Source: Pyrenophora tritici-repentis (lineage: Eukaryota > Ascomycota > Dothideomycetes > Pleosporales > Pleosporaceae). From it: DNA of 64,000 nucleotides. The DNA lies in NCBI RefSeq assembly GCF_003171515.1, contig NC_089395.1, positions 2,108,001 to 2,172,000 of the forward strand, read 5' to 3'. Each line of letters opens with the position of its first letter. The first letter of the stretch is position 1. Position numbers and translations under genes: made by a program. Under the pieces are notes generated by a model. That model did no database searches and was not told where the DNA came from. It saw only the letters and a program-made list of their open reading frames with translations. Of the stretch, positions 46,152-56,800 are shown one piece after another.

Positions 46152-47398
46152 ACTGAGTTCGGTATGGCTGTGGATAGCTTAGTATGAGCTAAAGATTTGT
46201 AAAATAGCTCGCCGACTGAGTTAAGAACACACCTATGTCGTACTTGTGAGTGGCTGGGTAGTGACAAACTAGTTGATTGGGTTGTAATTTCCCTGCATCG
46301 CCTTAGTAGAAGCAGGGTACAGGGTGCCGGAGACGATAACCTACCAATGCTTCCGGGTCCGGGCAGGCTTTGTGGTGCGGCAGGCGAGAATTATAATAGT
46401 TCGTTCACACATATCCAAGGCAACTTGGACCTATTTGAACAATAGTGGCTGATGCTATGCCATCATACCTTGGCGAGTGACGTCTTCTCAGGGTCCAAAA
46501 CTTGCGGGGCTATTCTAACCGCATCCAGCAACTACCCGTGCTACTCAATCGAGATGTGGCCATTCCAGCAAGGCCCAAGGGTTTTGTTGATCGCTGACAT
46601 GGTCAAGGTGGAGTCGGGATGTTTGGATAGGTGGGAATGATACGGTAGGAGAACAGGGTGGGGATGAACATTCCACAATCGCACATCACAGCGCGTTAGA
46701 GTGGTGCAACGTTGAGAGTCAGGGTTGAATTCCGAAACGAGGTCCCGAGTAGTTTTCAGCGAATTGCCGACTCTCGATCTGGAGAGTCTGATCGCGCGGA
46801 GTGGGAGGCAACAAAGTAATCTTTGAAGTCGCATCTAACGCATTCGAGCATGACGGGCTCATGTATCAATAGCAAGCTCCGATAGACGGTGAAGGAACTG
46901 ATTGTTGAATATTTCCGATATGACCTAAGAAATTATCAGCAACTTTTCAGGAAAGAAACTGGGCCTTAATCAACCAGGGATTTATAGTCAGATTTTCCAA
47001 AAAAAAAATGGTGCTGAGACTACTTAAATCATGCATCTAATGACACCAGAGTTGTCTTCACAACGCACGCAGTCATGATAATGTAGTCTTCGTTGCCATC
47101 ACCAGCGCAACACGGTAGAATAGCGCGCTGCAATCTACACAAGCAATCATGCGCTGCCATAGTTGACAGGTGCTTGAGAAAAGGTGGTGCACTGTGGCGA
47201 GCTATGATATCATCGACAAGTTTGTAGGGGTGCAACACACGACAGCGAGAGTAACAAAGCAGAATGAGAGGTGTAGTATTTAAGTTATAGTGACCGATCC
47301 TATAAAGAGAGAGCTTAATATCAAGGTATGTGAAGATTCAAAGACTGTTTTCGGGCAGAGGTGCAGAGCTCGTAAGTGGCGTTGAGTTCCGAAAGCGG
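46152..47398. other. Intergenic region left of the transposon island
   Basis: No gene recognised. It marks the change from unique genes to repeats. Confidence 0.45.
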
Positions 47399-47400
47399 TA

Positions 47401-47455
47401 ACATGATCCATGGGCGAGCGGCGCACACGGGCGAGCGGCGCACCCCACCAACTTT
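47401..47455 (+). repeat. Left terminal inverted repeat of copy A
   Basis: Begins ACATGATCCATGGGCGAGCG and is identical to the reverse complement of 49201-49255. Confidence 0.95.
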
Positions 47456-47520
47456 TGCAACTTTAAAGCGATGCATCTCAACAACGCGATAATATTATTG
47501 CTAGATATTGATACAGTAGA

Positions 47521-49173
47521 TTACTCTATATTAATAGTATCAGTCTTGCATGTGCGCGAGTTGTGCCCAGTCTCCTTGCACCTAGTGCAGCGCCTTTGAG
47601 CCCGCTGGCTGAGGCCTGATCGCGCTCCTCCTTGACGCTCTTCATGAGCAATCTGCTGGTCAGCCTCATTTTGAGCCAGTATATCCTCTCCAGCTCCCTT
47701 TGTGAGTACTCCATGCTTCTGTATACGCCTTTTAGAGCGCCGCCTACGCTCTGAGGCTGCGCTATTGGCCTTCTCAAGACTAGAGATCCGATCGCGCATC
47801 AGCTCAGCAGAGAGCATCATCACCTCGGCGCCCTTCTTTAGCTGGTCAATCGCCATAATAATTGAAGCTGGTGATGAGCTCTTGTGCTGGCGCACGCGCT
47901 CACGTATTAGGCTTGACTGAGCCTCAAGCTCACGCGCGTTGCTCGGCGTTTGAGCTACCCAGGGAGCCTCTGGCAGAGCTGCTGGAGGAGTAGGTGTACG
48001 CAGTTGTACATCTACCTTTGATAGAACAGCCTCTGGTTGTAGAGGAACAAGGCCTGCGCCGCGGAAGGCTGAGCAGATATTGGCTGGCGTGAACGCTTGA
48101 TCAAATGCTGCCTTGAACGCTGGCAGAAACTCTAGCTTGGTGATGTGGTTGATGTGGTTGCGCATAAGGCTCTCCACCTCACGGCTGTACGCGCGCTTCA
48201 ATGGCGAGAAGCAGCCAACATCAAGTGGCTGGAGTAGGTGAGATGAGTGAGGAGGCATACAGAGCGTATGGATATTGTTCTCCTTGCAGAGCTCCTGGAA
48301 CTCTAGAGATTGGTGGCTCTTATGGCCATCAATAATAAGCAGGCGACGCGCGCCTACACTACGAGCCTGCGTGTGAGCGTTGAAGTGCTTTAGCCACTCA
48401 ACTCCAAGCTCATTATTCGTCCAGCCATTATCGCTGACTGCGATCGCCCAGTCGCGTGGGATCTCAGCTTCCTTATACCAGGCTGATAGGTGGTACTGGC
48501 CAGCGAAGATGAGGAACGGTGGGACTGACCAGCCAGCAGCGCTGATAGCAGCGATCAGCGTTACCCACTCGCGATTGCCTGGCTGAATACTCTTCGGCCT
48601 GCCTCTCCTCTCTGCTCCTGTTATAACTAGCTGCGTTGTAATCTTGCCCATCATAAAGCCAGCTTCATCAAAGTTGTAGACGTCCTCATCGCAGATACCT
48701 AGCTCAGCCTTTGTCTCTTCTACAAGCTTAAACCACCTCTTTATTAATGTTGCATCCTCACAAAGAGCTCTCTGCCTATCGTACGCTTGGTTGAAACACG
48801 TCCGAAGACTGTCTGTACGCTTAACAAAGGTAGATGGCCAGTTGACTCCAACCTGCTCTCCACCACGCGCAGCCAGCAGCTTATCAGCCATATCACGTAC
48901 AGCTGTGTAGGTAGGCGCAAATCCACGCAGATCTAGCTGAAGTATATAGCTAATAATCACCTCCTCTTCTCTCTGGGTAAGCTTCCTTGAGTTGGGCGGG
49001 CAATCGCGTCGGGCAGGTATACCAGCGCGTCGGCGGCGGAGCGTTGTTTCGGCTACGTTGTAGACTACTGCAGCAGTACGGGTACCTTGGATCTGGTGCG
49101 CATTAATAGATGAGATAGCAAGCTGAATATCTGCTTCATTTGATAGTAATTGAGTAGCGCTGCGTTGAGCCAT
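47521..49173 (-). CDS. pogo/Fot1-type DDE transposase
   Basis: Single exon, 550 aa, with an ATG start. The N-terminal about 150 residues have the helix-turn-helix DNA-binding region of the pogo/CENP-B type ([18 protein letters not shown], then the second domain with WPSTFVKR). The catalytic core has its acidic residues in [21 protein letters not shown] and [14 protein letters not shown]. The C-terminal part has a short coiled coil ([20 protein letters not shown]) and ends with a zinc knuckle, [14 protein letters not shown] (C-x2-C-x4-H-x4-C). No stop or frameshift is seen, so it may be active. It is a close relative of the transposase at 51446-53098, though clearly diverged from it. Confidence 0.93.
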   Translation of the reverse strand: MAQRSATQLLSNEADIQLAISSINAHQIQGTRTAAVVYNVAETTLRRRRAGIPARRDCPPNSRKLTQREEEVIISYILQLDLRGFAPTYTAVRDMADKLLAARGGEQVGVNWPSTFVKRTDSLRTCFNQAYDRQRALCEDATLIKRWFKLVEETKAELGICDEDVYNFDEAGFMMGKITTQLVITGAERRGRPKSIQPGNREWVTLIAAISAAGWSVPPFLIFAGQYHLSAWYKEAEIPRDWAIAVSDNGWTNNELGVEWLKHFNAHTQARSVGARRLLIIDGHKSHQSLEFQELCKENNIHTLCMPPHSSHLLQPLDVGCFSPLKRAYSREVESLMRNHINHITKLEFLPAFKAAFDQAFTPANICSAFRGAGLVPLQPEAVLSKVDVQLRTPTPPAALPEAPWVAQTPSNARELEAQSSLIRERVRQHKSSSPASIIMAIDQLKKGAEVMMLSAELMRDRISSLEKANSAASERRRRSKRRIQKHGVLTKGAGEDILAQNEADQQIAHEERQGGARSGLSQRAQRRCTRCKETGHNSRTCKTDTINIE

Positions 49174-49200
49174 TGTAGATTAAGATCAGTAAGGTGAGTA

Positions 49201-49255
49201 AAGTTGGTGGGGTGCGCCGCTCGCCCGTGTGCGCCGCTCGCCCATGGATCATGTT
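49201..49255 (-). repeat. Right terminal inverted repeat of copy A
   Basis: Exact inverted copy of 47401-47455. Its end is followed by the TA duplication. Confidence 0.95.
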
Positions 49256-49257
49256 AT

Positions 49258-49921
49258 AACTAGCTAGCGGCACATTTCGAAACTTGCCGAGGTCCTGCCG
49301 ACCACCGTAACAACACGGGCTGTGAGTCGCACTCAACTCGACCTTTTACACGTCATATATGAAGCATACGAGGCAGACTATGCTCGTTGCCTTTAAGAGG
49401 GTGCAAGTGCGGTTGGATAGTAATGCATATACATGTGTTGAGTGAGGCTGAACGCCTAAACCAGTGTGGTCAACTGCAAGAGGCAAGAGTCGAAAAAGCT
49501 GGGAAAAGCTGTCGTCAAAATCATGTAATCGATGGTTCTTTAATTTTCTACGCCAAGGATGGGTATTGTGGCACTTCTACTCCACAAGTTCGCCTCGAAA
49601 TTTGAAAAGTTATAGAAGGTTTTAGGGCAACTTCACTATAGATTTGATGGCTTCAAGCCTCACGAAAAAGCAAAATAGCATTCAGAAAACTCAGCTCGTA
49701 TGAGCCATGCCATCCTGACTAGCTCCAATACCTGATTGCGATCACAATATGTAGCCTTCCAGAAAGGCTGAGCAGGCACCGGAGCAGCAGTTACACATGC
49801 TGCTCAGCCGCCCCCACAGCCTCAATGCTCCTCACTTGGAAGGATGCCCACTCGCTCATAATACCACCCTTTTCCTTCTACATACGATACCACCCTCAAT
49901 ATCTCTTTAGTCTGAACTATC
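49258..49921. other. Intergenic between transposon A and the NLR relic
   Basis: No gene recognised. The last about 100 bp would be the old promoter of the NLR relic. Confidence 0.4.
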
Positions 49922-49977
49922 ATGGAGTTCCTTACGGCCCTTGGCTTCGCTGCCAACATTCTTCAATTTACTGATAT

Positions 49978-50105
49978 CAGACTCCGCAACAATCAATCGG
50001 ATCGGCATGATTGATTCCTATCTAGGTTAAAGGCTGCCTAATAAAGTAACTCTTTAACCTATATAGGAATCAATCATGTCGATCGATTGATTGTTGCGGA
50101 GTCTG
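49978..50105. mobile_element. Palindromic MITE, copy 1 (hAT-like, 8-bp duplication)
   Basis: 128 bp, nearly all palindrome: about 55-bp arms begin CAGACTCCGCAACAATCAAT and differ at only a few positions. It is flanked by the 8-bp direct repeat ACTGATAT (49970-49977 and 50106-50113). It has no coding capacity. An 8-bp duplication points to mobilisation by a hAT-type transposase. It sits inside the NLR relic. Confidence 0.88.
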
Positions 50106-51239
50106 ACTGATATAATAAAAGTAATCTCACAGACATCGCGCATATACAGAGTCGAGACGGATTTGAGTAACCGATCCCTTAATACCGATCTGACGTAAAC
50201 TGGGAAAGAGCTCATCGGCTACACAAGAAAAATACAACTTGATAGCTCAGTCAAGGAATTTCTCTGGCCTGGAACTTTCGATCGTGGAGCGTGTGAAGCA
50301 GGATATTCTATTGGGAACCCATGGAGGAAAAGATTGCTCAATCCGTTCACCCAGTCGCATATCAAACAAGCCAATTTAGACGATTCGTGTGTAGAAGAAT
50401 GCTTGGACGTAGACACAGTCAAAAAACTATCAAAAAACGATCAAGCTATTCTCCGGGTATGCATGGAGTGTAAGGAAGTTACTACCAAGCTCTGAGAGAC
50501 GATATTGGACCTTACAAGCTCCAAAATAACTCTCTGGGCTAGCTTTGCTGTAGCACTTAGAACTGTTTGGAGTGAGGAGGATCTTGAGGGTTTGCGCCGC
50601 AATTTAGACCGCTATCTACAAAAGATGATCATGCTATCGGTCAACTCCTTGAGGTACTGACTTCTAGCTGCAGCAGGATAGTAATCATGCTAACAGAAGA
50701 TAGGAGCAAAGTCGAAATGCATGCACAGGAGGCTCGAAAGGCCCAAGAAGAATCTGCGCATGCTCAAAAGATCAGACACAAAGACCTCTTCGATATGACC
50801 GTAGATACAAGAACTAGACTCCAACGAGACTTTTCCCAATCGGCGCAATGAATGAAAGAGGTCCTGCGAGCCATAAAACAGTCACATCAGCCACAACCTC
50901 TCAATGGTGATACTGATGATCCAATCAACACTACTTTGGACAGTGACTTGAAAGCTTCCAATCACCATCAGTTTCACGAGAGTCTTCTGAGCTGGATCTG
51001 CTTTGCAGACATTGACACACGACACGAAAAAATCGCCACTGCATACGAACAGACCTTTGAGTGGATCTACTGCACCCCGAACGAGTGCAGATGGTCTGAC
51101 TTCAGCTTATGGCTGGCAGATGAACATGATGACCTATATTGGATCACTGGAAAAGCTGCTTCTGGAAAGTCTACACTGATAAAGTTCATCTATGGCGACG
51201 CACGTACCACAAAACATCTCACGACGTGGGCAAACGGTA

Positions 51240-51262
51240 TTATTATTATTATTATTATTATT
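51240..51262 (+). repeat. (ATT)n microsatellite
   Basis: About 23 bp of tandem ATT at the decayed end of the NLR relic. Confidence 0.9.
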
Positions 51263-51354
51263 CCATTAGAGTCCTTTTTCAGTCAGAGACTATGTAGGAC
51301 TTTGGCCGAAGGCCGTTCTATCTTGGTTTTTCTAATTTACATGGTTTTCTGGTA

Positions 51355-51419
51355 ACGTACCTCACGGGCGAGTGGGCCACACGGGCGAGTGGGCCACTCC
51401 GCTAAGACCCCACCAAAAC
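51355..51419 (+). repeat. Left terminal inverted repeat of copy B
   Basis: Begins ACGTACCTCACGGGCGAGTG. It matches the right end apart from a few substitutions and a one-base length difference. Confidence 0.88.
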
Positions 51420-51445
51420 ATACTGTTACCTACAGTACTTTCACA

Positions 51446-53098
51446 ATGAGCCAACAACAAAACAATCTACCAGCTTTAAAAGAGGCTCGATTACAGCTTG
51501 CTCTCAAGGCTATCGAACGCGACGCGACGCTGTCGCAGAGACGCGCTGCAGCTATCTACAACGTATCTCGAGTAACTCTTGGGCGCCGACGCGCTGGAAT
51601 ACCTCTTCGGAGCGATTGTACGCCTAACTCAATGAACCTCCTTAAGACAGAGGAGGATGTAATTGTCCAGCATATCCTTGACCTCGACGCGCGAGGATTT
51701 CCGCCCCGACTTGCTGCTGTGCAGGATATGGCTAATTCTTTGTTGGCTGAGCGCCACCGCGACCCTGTTGGTCAGAACTGGGCTGCAACCTTCGTCAAAC
51801 GTCGCCCTGAGCTTAAGGTCAAATTCAATCGCAAGTATGACTACAAGCGAGCCCTCTGTGAGGATCCTGAGGTTATACAAGGCTGGTTCCGACTTGTGGA
51901 GAACACAAAGGCCAAGTACGGTATCCTTGATGAGGACACCCACAACTTTGACGAGTCTGGCTTCATGATGGGCATGATATCAACTGGAGCAGTAGTCACA
52001 GGCTCTGAGCGTCGAGGACGACCAAAGAGCGTTCAGCAGGGCAATCGCGAGTGGGCTACAGTGATCCAGGGTATCAACGCGACTGGGTGGGCAATCCCAC
52101 CTTTTATCATCTTCAAAGGCAAGAACCACCTCTCTGCCTGGTACAAGGAAGATAACCTACCTCGCGACTGGGTTATTGCAGTCTCTGAGAACGGCTGGAC
52201 AACAAACAAGCTTGGTCTAGAGTGGTTAAAGCACTTTGACGCTCACACAAAGAAGAGGACTGTAGGAAACTATCGTCTGCTTATTATCGACGGCCACGAG
52301 AGCCACGACTCGCTCGATTTCCAGCAGTACTGCAAGGATCACAACATTATTACTCTCTGCATGCCTCCTCACTCGTCGCACCTACTACAGCCTCTTGATG
52401 TGGGGTGTTTCTCGCCTTTGAAGACAGCGTATGGCCGCCAAGCCGAGGATCTAATGCGCAACAAGATCACCCATATCACTAAACTAGAGTTCCTACCGTG
52501 CTTTAAAGGCGCTTTTGACGCTGCGATTACAAAGGCCAATATACAAGGAAGCTTTCGAGGCGCTGGCTTAGTCCCATTTAATCCAGAGGCTGTGATATCG
52601 ACGCTTGACGTGCGGCTGCGCACTCCACTGCTACCTACCGTCGAGGACGGTCCCTGGCAGTCGCAAACTCCAAGCAATACCCTAGAACTTGGGTCGCAAT
52701 CAAAGCTGATTCAAGAGAGGATTCGAAGACATGTAGATAGCTCACCTACGTATATGGTTGAGGCGATCAAAAGCCTGTCAAAAGGTGCAGAGATGATAGC
52801 GCATTCTCTGGTGTTAATGACCAAGCGCAACGCTGAGCTCCAAGCCGCCAACGAGGCCTCAAGTAAGCGTAGATCATATAAAAGGAAGCGCTTACAGCAG
52901 CAAGGGACCTTAACAATTGATGAGGGCGTGCGACTGACGACTCTTAAGGAGTTTGGGGCATGTAGTGATAGGAAGAAGGCGAAGAAGAGAGTGCGCGTTG
53001 AGGCAGGCGAGCCTAGCCAACGACGCTGTGGACGCTGCGGCGAGGCAGGACATAATATGCGCACATGTAGGCAAGAAGCAGCGATAGATTCTGAGTAG
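51446..53098 (+). CDS. pogo/Fot1-type DDE transposase
   Basis: Single exon, 550 aa from the ATG at 51446 (MSQQQNN...). The same frame is open from 51389 upstream, but that part overlaps the inverted repeat. It has the same layout as the copy A protein: helix-turn-helix (AAIYNVSRVTLGRRRAGIP), a second DNA-binding part (NWAATFVKRRPEL), catalytic acids in HNFDESGFMMG, LLIIDGHESH and [14 protein letters not shown], then a basic coiled region and a C-terminal zinc knuckle CGRCGEAGHNMRTC. There are no stops or frameshifts. Confidence 0.93.
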   Translation: MSQQQNNLPALKEARLQLALKAIERDATLSQRRAAAIYNVSRVTLGRRRAGIPLRSDCTPNSMNLLKTEEDVIVQHILDLDARGFPPRLAAVQDMANSLLAERHRDPVGQNWAATFVKRRPELKVKFNRKYDYKRALCEDPEVIQGWFRLVENTKAKYGILDEDTHNFDESGFMMGMISTGAVVTGSERRGRPKSVQQGNREWATVIQGINATGWAIPPFIIFKGKNHLSAWYKEDNLPRDWVIAVSENGWTTNKLGLEWLKHFDAHTKKRTVGNYRLLIIDGHESHDSLDFQQYCKDHNIITLCMPPHSSHLLQPLDVGCFSPLKTAYGRQAEDLMRNKITHITKLEFLPCFKGAFDAAITKANIQGSFRGAGLVPFNPEAVISTLDVRLRTPLLPTVEDGPWQSQTPSNTLELGSQSKLIQERIRRHVDSSPTYMVEAIKSLSKGAEMIAHSLVLMTKRNAELQAANEASSKRRSYKRKRLQQQGTLTIDEGVRLTTLKEFGACSDRKKAKKRVRVEAGEPSQRRCGRCGEAGHNMRTCRQEAAIDSE

Positions 53099-53161
53099 AA
53101 TAGCCTATTACGATTTCTATTTACTATCTTTGACGGTGCTATATAGTCGTGTACAGTCGTG

Positions 53162-53227
53162 GTTTTAATGGGGTCTTAGCGCAGGTGGCCCACTCGCCCG
53201 TGTGGCCCACTCGCCCGTTAGGTACGT
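53162..53227 (-). repeat. Right terminal inverted repeat of copy B
   Basis: The inverted partner of 51355-51419, ending TAGGTACGT before the TA duplication. Confidence 0.88.
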
Positions 53228-53229
53228 TA

Positions 53230-53812
53230 TGGTTCGCTAATATGGTTTTTGGCTTTTCTACAAAAGATAGCTTGTATCTGTTTGTTGCCAGGTGCTAAAG
53301 AGCAGTTTGATAAGTAGAAAGAGATGTATCAGCGGGCTCTTGTGGCAAAGGAGAGGGTTGTGGTTTTAGTTTTATACAGTGTCTCTCTGTTGATGTTGAT
53401 GTTGATTATGGTTTAACGCCCTATCTGTAACCTCCCATAGGGTATTCGGGCGGGTCCCGCCGTGGTCTTATAGTGCTGTCGCACTTGCCTCGTGGAACCT
53501 ATTCCTAGGTGTTTTGTATCTAAGGGGAGTGATGTCCTGCCTATATACATGTTCGTGAAAAGGACTCCCGCCATTTGAAGCCGTTTTCCTACAATATTCT
53601 AGTATTTCGTGGCTTGCGCCTTTGATCGATGCAGTACAATAACTGCTTTTTAGAGAGAGAAACGAAAAAGTAACAAGAGGCAATTTAAGATACAATGAAA
53701 GTTTTAAAAGAGAGCGTGTGGGTTGTGGCATCTATGCGGCGTTTTGCCGCGAATCCTACACTGAATAATGCCAAGGAATTCAGCGGGTCTTTGTGAAATT
53801 CAAAAATAGAAA
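53230..53812. other. 3' region of the LINE and flanking repeat debris
   Basis: It follows the LINE 1 ORF2 stop (minus strand). It includes a GTTGAT-type short repeat near 53389-53406 and the GC-rich palindromic CGGGCGGGTCCCGCCG near 53448. The element's true 3' end is not marked by a poly-A run and remains uncertain. Confidence 0.45.
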
Positions 53813-56800
53813 TCACTCGTTATAGAAGGAGTTCGTTACCTTAACGAAGGTCTCGAACTCTTGTGGCTGGTCTATTAATTGCGCGAGGTACGCTAGGCCT
53901 TCCTGTCTTGTGCGAGGGGGCACGATGGGGCGTAGAGGCCACTTCTTGAAGTGTGTTGTGGCTCTCTTGCAGAACACTAGGTGTTCTGGCGTCTTGGGCC
54001 TGCCGCATAGGCATTTCGAGGTATCCTCGTGGTTGAATTTTCGGTGGTACCATTCAAAGTCGCCATGCGTTGAGCGTATCATAAGGACTTTCGCGAGTAT
54101 CCTTCGGGGTAGCCATAGCGCTGCGGGCGTGCGCCTAGTATCGTATGGCAGCTGCCATTGCGTGTACCATGCTGATAGCCTACTGCTCTTATCCTGCCAC
54201 CAAGTGTCCCTTGTATGTTCGAGGAGGCGGCGGCCTACTGTTCGTATACCGGATCTTGTGGGGGAGGCGGCCATGCCGTATGGCTGGTGCGGGTCTTTGG
54301 CCTCGCTGTCAGCCAGCTGGTCGGCGAGCTCGTTTCCAACAATCTTCATGTGTCCCGGCGCCCACCGCGTTTTCACGTTGTAGGCCTCCATAGCTCCATG
54401 GATTTGGAGGAACGCCCATTGGGAGGAGGTAGGGGCGGTTCCGCGTATGCCCCATATTACCGAAGTGCTGTCTATGCAAAGTACGATCTCCCTCTGGCTA
54501 GGCAGTGAGAGTTGTAGTGCGTGTTTGAGTCCTCTGCACGCGCCTATAGCCTCCGCATCGAAGACGTGGCTAAGGGCATTTAGTGAGCCTTGTCCAGTCG
54601 CCACGGCGGCCTGGCCCTGGTATATAGCGTACCCGTAAGTGACCACCCTTGTACCGTTGATTTGTTGTTCAGACCCGTCTGAGAAGACAGTGATTGTCTC
54701 TTGTCCAAGAGACTCCCACCAGATGGTGAAATTCTGGGCAGCAATGTCCTTTCCTTGCCCTTGCGTTGGATCCTGCCTCGACCCGTCTGAAAAGTGAGGG
54801 CTGGCTAGGACGTTTCGGGGTGTGGCGGGTAGCAGTTGTGCTACGCGCTGAACCTTCGATCTTGGTATCCGTCGGTTGCCCGCTGCGCGTCCTCGTATGA
54901 CTAGTGGCAGTGTAGTTCTATTAGTAAGTGGGTGCTTGTCGTCTATTGTGCGTAGGTGAACTGCAAAGCGGAGCTTGGCCTCCTCTAGCGCCACCTGTGC
55001 CGACGGCATCGCAGCTTCTCTTAGCAGTACTGCGTTTGGTGTTGTCCTCCACGCAGGGAGGATTGCCTTCGTGGCTGCTATTAGTGCCTGATCTATCGTG
55101 GTTAGGTGCCAGCCTACCCTAGTGCTGACCGTGGGTTTACGGGAAACCCTTGCAATTCGTGGGTTCTTCGTCCTGCCCTCGTACCATGTTTCGGCTCCGT
55201 ATAGTAGTATGGGCAGGATACATGTTATGGCTGCCTTGCGTAGCGATCCTGCTGGAGGGCCGTGGGCTGTGTTGGCGAGGCTCCGGAGATGGTTCGCTAC
55301 TTTCCTAGCTTGCGCCGCCCTTTCTGCGACGTGCTTCTTGAAAGTTAGTCCCCTATCAAACCACACCCCAAGCCAGCGCAGCGCTGTCTGGCTTCCCCCC
55401 TGCGCAGGGGCTATAGGGTGAATTGTTTGATCTTCCAATTGGATTGGCGGCGCATGTAGTCCTTTCTGGCGCGTGAGGTGGATCAGCTCCCGTTTCTCTG
55501 GTGCAAACGTGATCTTGTTCGCAGCTCCCCATTCATTGATAGATTTGAGGTCCTCTGCTAGCAGTGCGACGTTCTCGTCTAAAGAGTGGGAGACCCGGTA
55601 TAGGTTGATGTCGTCGGCATACCCGAACCGGAGTTTTCGGTCCTGGTTGAGTAGTTCAGCTAGGTATAGGGTGTATAGGACCGGTGATAGCGGCGATCCC
55701 TGCGGGGTGCCGCAGGCCACTCGATGTACAGGTGTAGTGACATTGCCTAGGCGTACTCGCACCCTCCTTTCCGACAGGAAGTTCTGGATAAATTTCCGGA
55801 GTAGGGGTGGCCACCCTTGTTGCCGCATTCGGTGTAGTAGCCTGTTTTTCAGTAGCGCGTCAAACGCCCCTTGGACGTCTAACGTGAGCATAGAGACATG
55901 CTCGTGTCTTGACCAAGCCATCTCCACGTCGTGTGTGAATGCGGTCGCCAGGTCCATCGCAGAGCGTTTTGGCAGCGCTCCACCGTGCTGTGGGCTTAGG
56001 ATGTCAAAAGCCATAGCTGTGTGTGCTATGCGCCTTGCTATGATACGCTCGAGTCCCTTCCCTAGACAGGACGATAGGGCAATTGGTCTCATTGATCTGG
56101 GTGAGGACTTATCCTTCTTCCCGACTTTGGGTATCATGGCCACTTCTACCGTCTTCCAGGCGGCTGGGTAGTGGCCTTGTTCCATGCACGCCCGGTAGAT
56201 GCCTAGCACTAGGTGTCTAATGTGTTCCCAGCATGCCTTTAGGAGTCGGACGGTCACCTGATCGGGTCCTGGGGAGGTGCTAGATACTCCAATCACGTAG
56301 CGTTCAGTCTCCTCCATCGATATGTATGTGTCCCATGGTAGTGGCGTGGTTTGCGGGTCGTTGTCAAGAGGCGGTGGTTCTAGGAGGTCGTCCTCCGCCG
56401 AAAAACGGTCGAGGATTGCCTCTCTAAGTGCCTCAGCTTTCTCGAGTGGTGCTGTGATTGTCCTACCTTCGATTACAAGTGGGGTGTCCCGTTGGTCGAA
56501 TGATAGTTTATGCCAGCCTACTAGCTTGTATAGATCTTTGTCGTTATTACAGCCGTCTATGCGCTGCTGCCAGTACGTTCTCTTGGCTTTTCGTACCGTA
56601 GCTAGGAACGCACGGGTGGCTTCTGAGGGGGATTGGCCATAGTCCGACTTTTCCTGGATATGCCGCTTATACGCCACTCTACAGTCCTCTGTCCACCATG
56701 GGGCGGAGTGGCCTTTTTCTCTATTTGGTGTTCCCGCCGCGTGCATTGCATCTCCTATAGCTTGGGTGATTCTAGCTATGCTTGCGTCGATTACGTCCGC

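Larger units (their letters stand above)
47401..49255 (-). mobile_element. pogo/Fot1-type DNA transposon, copy A
   Basis: 1855 bp, bounded by 55-bp perfect terminal inverted repeats (47401-47455 and 49201-49255) and flanked by a TA duplication (47399-47400, 49256-49257), the target of the Tc1/mariner/pogo superfamily. It has one full transposase gene. Each inverted repeat contains two tandem copies of a 17-bp unit (GGGCGAGCGGCGCACAC). Perfect repeats and an open transposase suggest a recent insertion. Confidence 0.92.
49922..51353 (+). pseudogene. Relict NLR (STAND NTPase) gene, interrupted
   Basis: The start [18 protein letters not shown] is that of many fungal NLR proteins. After 49977 it is split by a MITE. 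Reading resumes in the same frame once the MITE and one target copy are ignored, but stops follow at several places (for example after SLNTDLT, after CKEVTTKL and before MKEVLRAI). The later part, 50852-51230, has FHESLLSWICFADIDTRHEK, FEWIYCTPNECRW, then WITGKAASGKSTLIKFIYGD with the P-loop at about 51149-51175, typical of the region leading into a NACHT domain. Beyond 51238 comes an ATT repeat, and then transposon B ends the frame at 51355. Such proteins act in non-self recognition and regulated cell death. This copy is dead: the rest of the NTPase and all repeats are missing. Confidence 0.8.
51355..53227 (+). mobile_element. pogo/Fot1-type DNA transposon, copy B
   Basis: 1873 bp with imperfect inverted repeats of about 66 bp at 51355-51419 and 53162-53227, starting ACGTACC, flanked by TA (51353-51354 and 53228-53229). 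The repeats contain a tandem 17-bp unit, GGGCGAGTGGGCCACAC, matching copy A's unit at 14 of 17 positions. The mismatches between the two ends and the diverged transposase make it an older or separate lineage of the same family. Confidence 0.92.
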
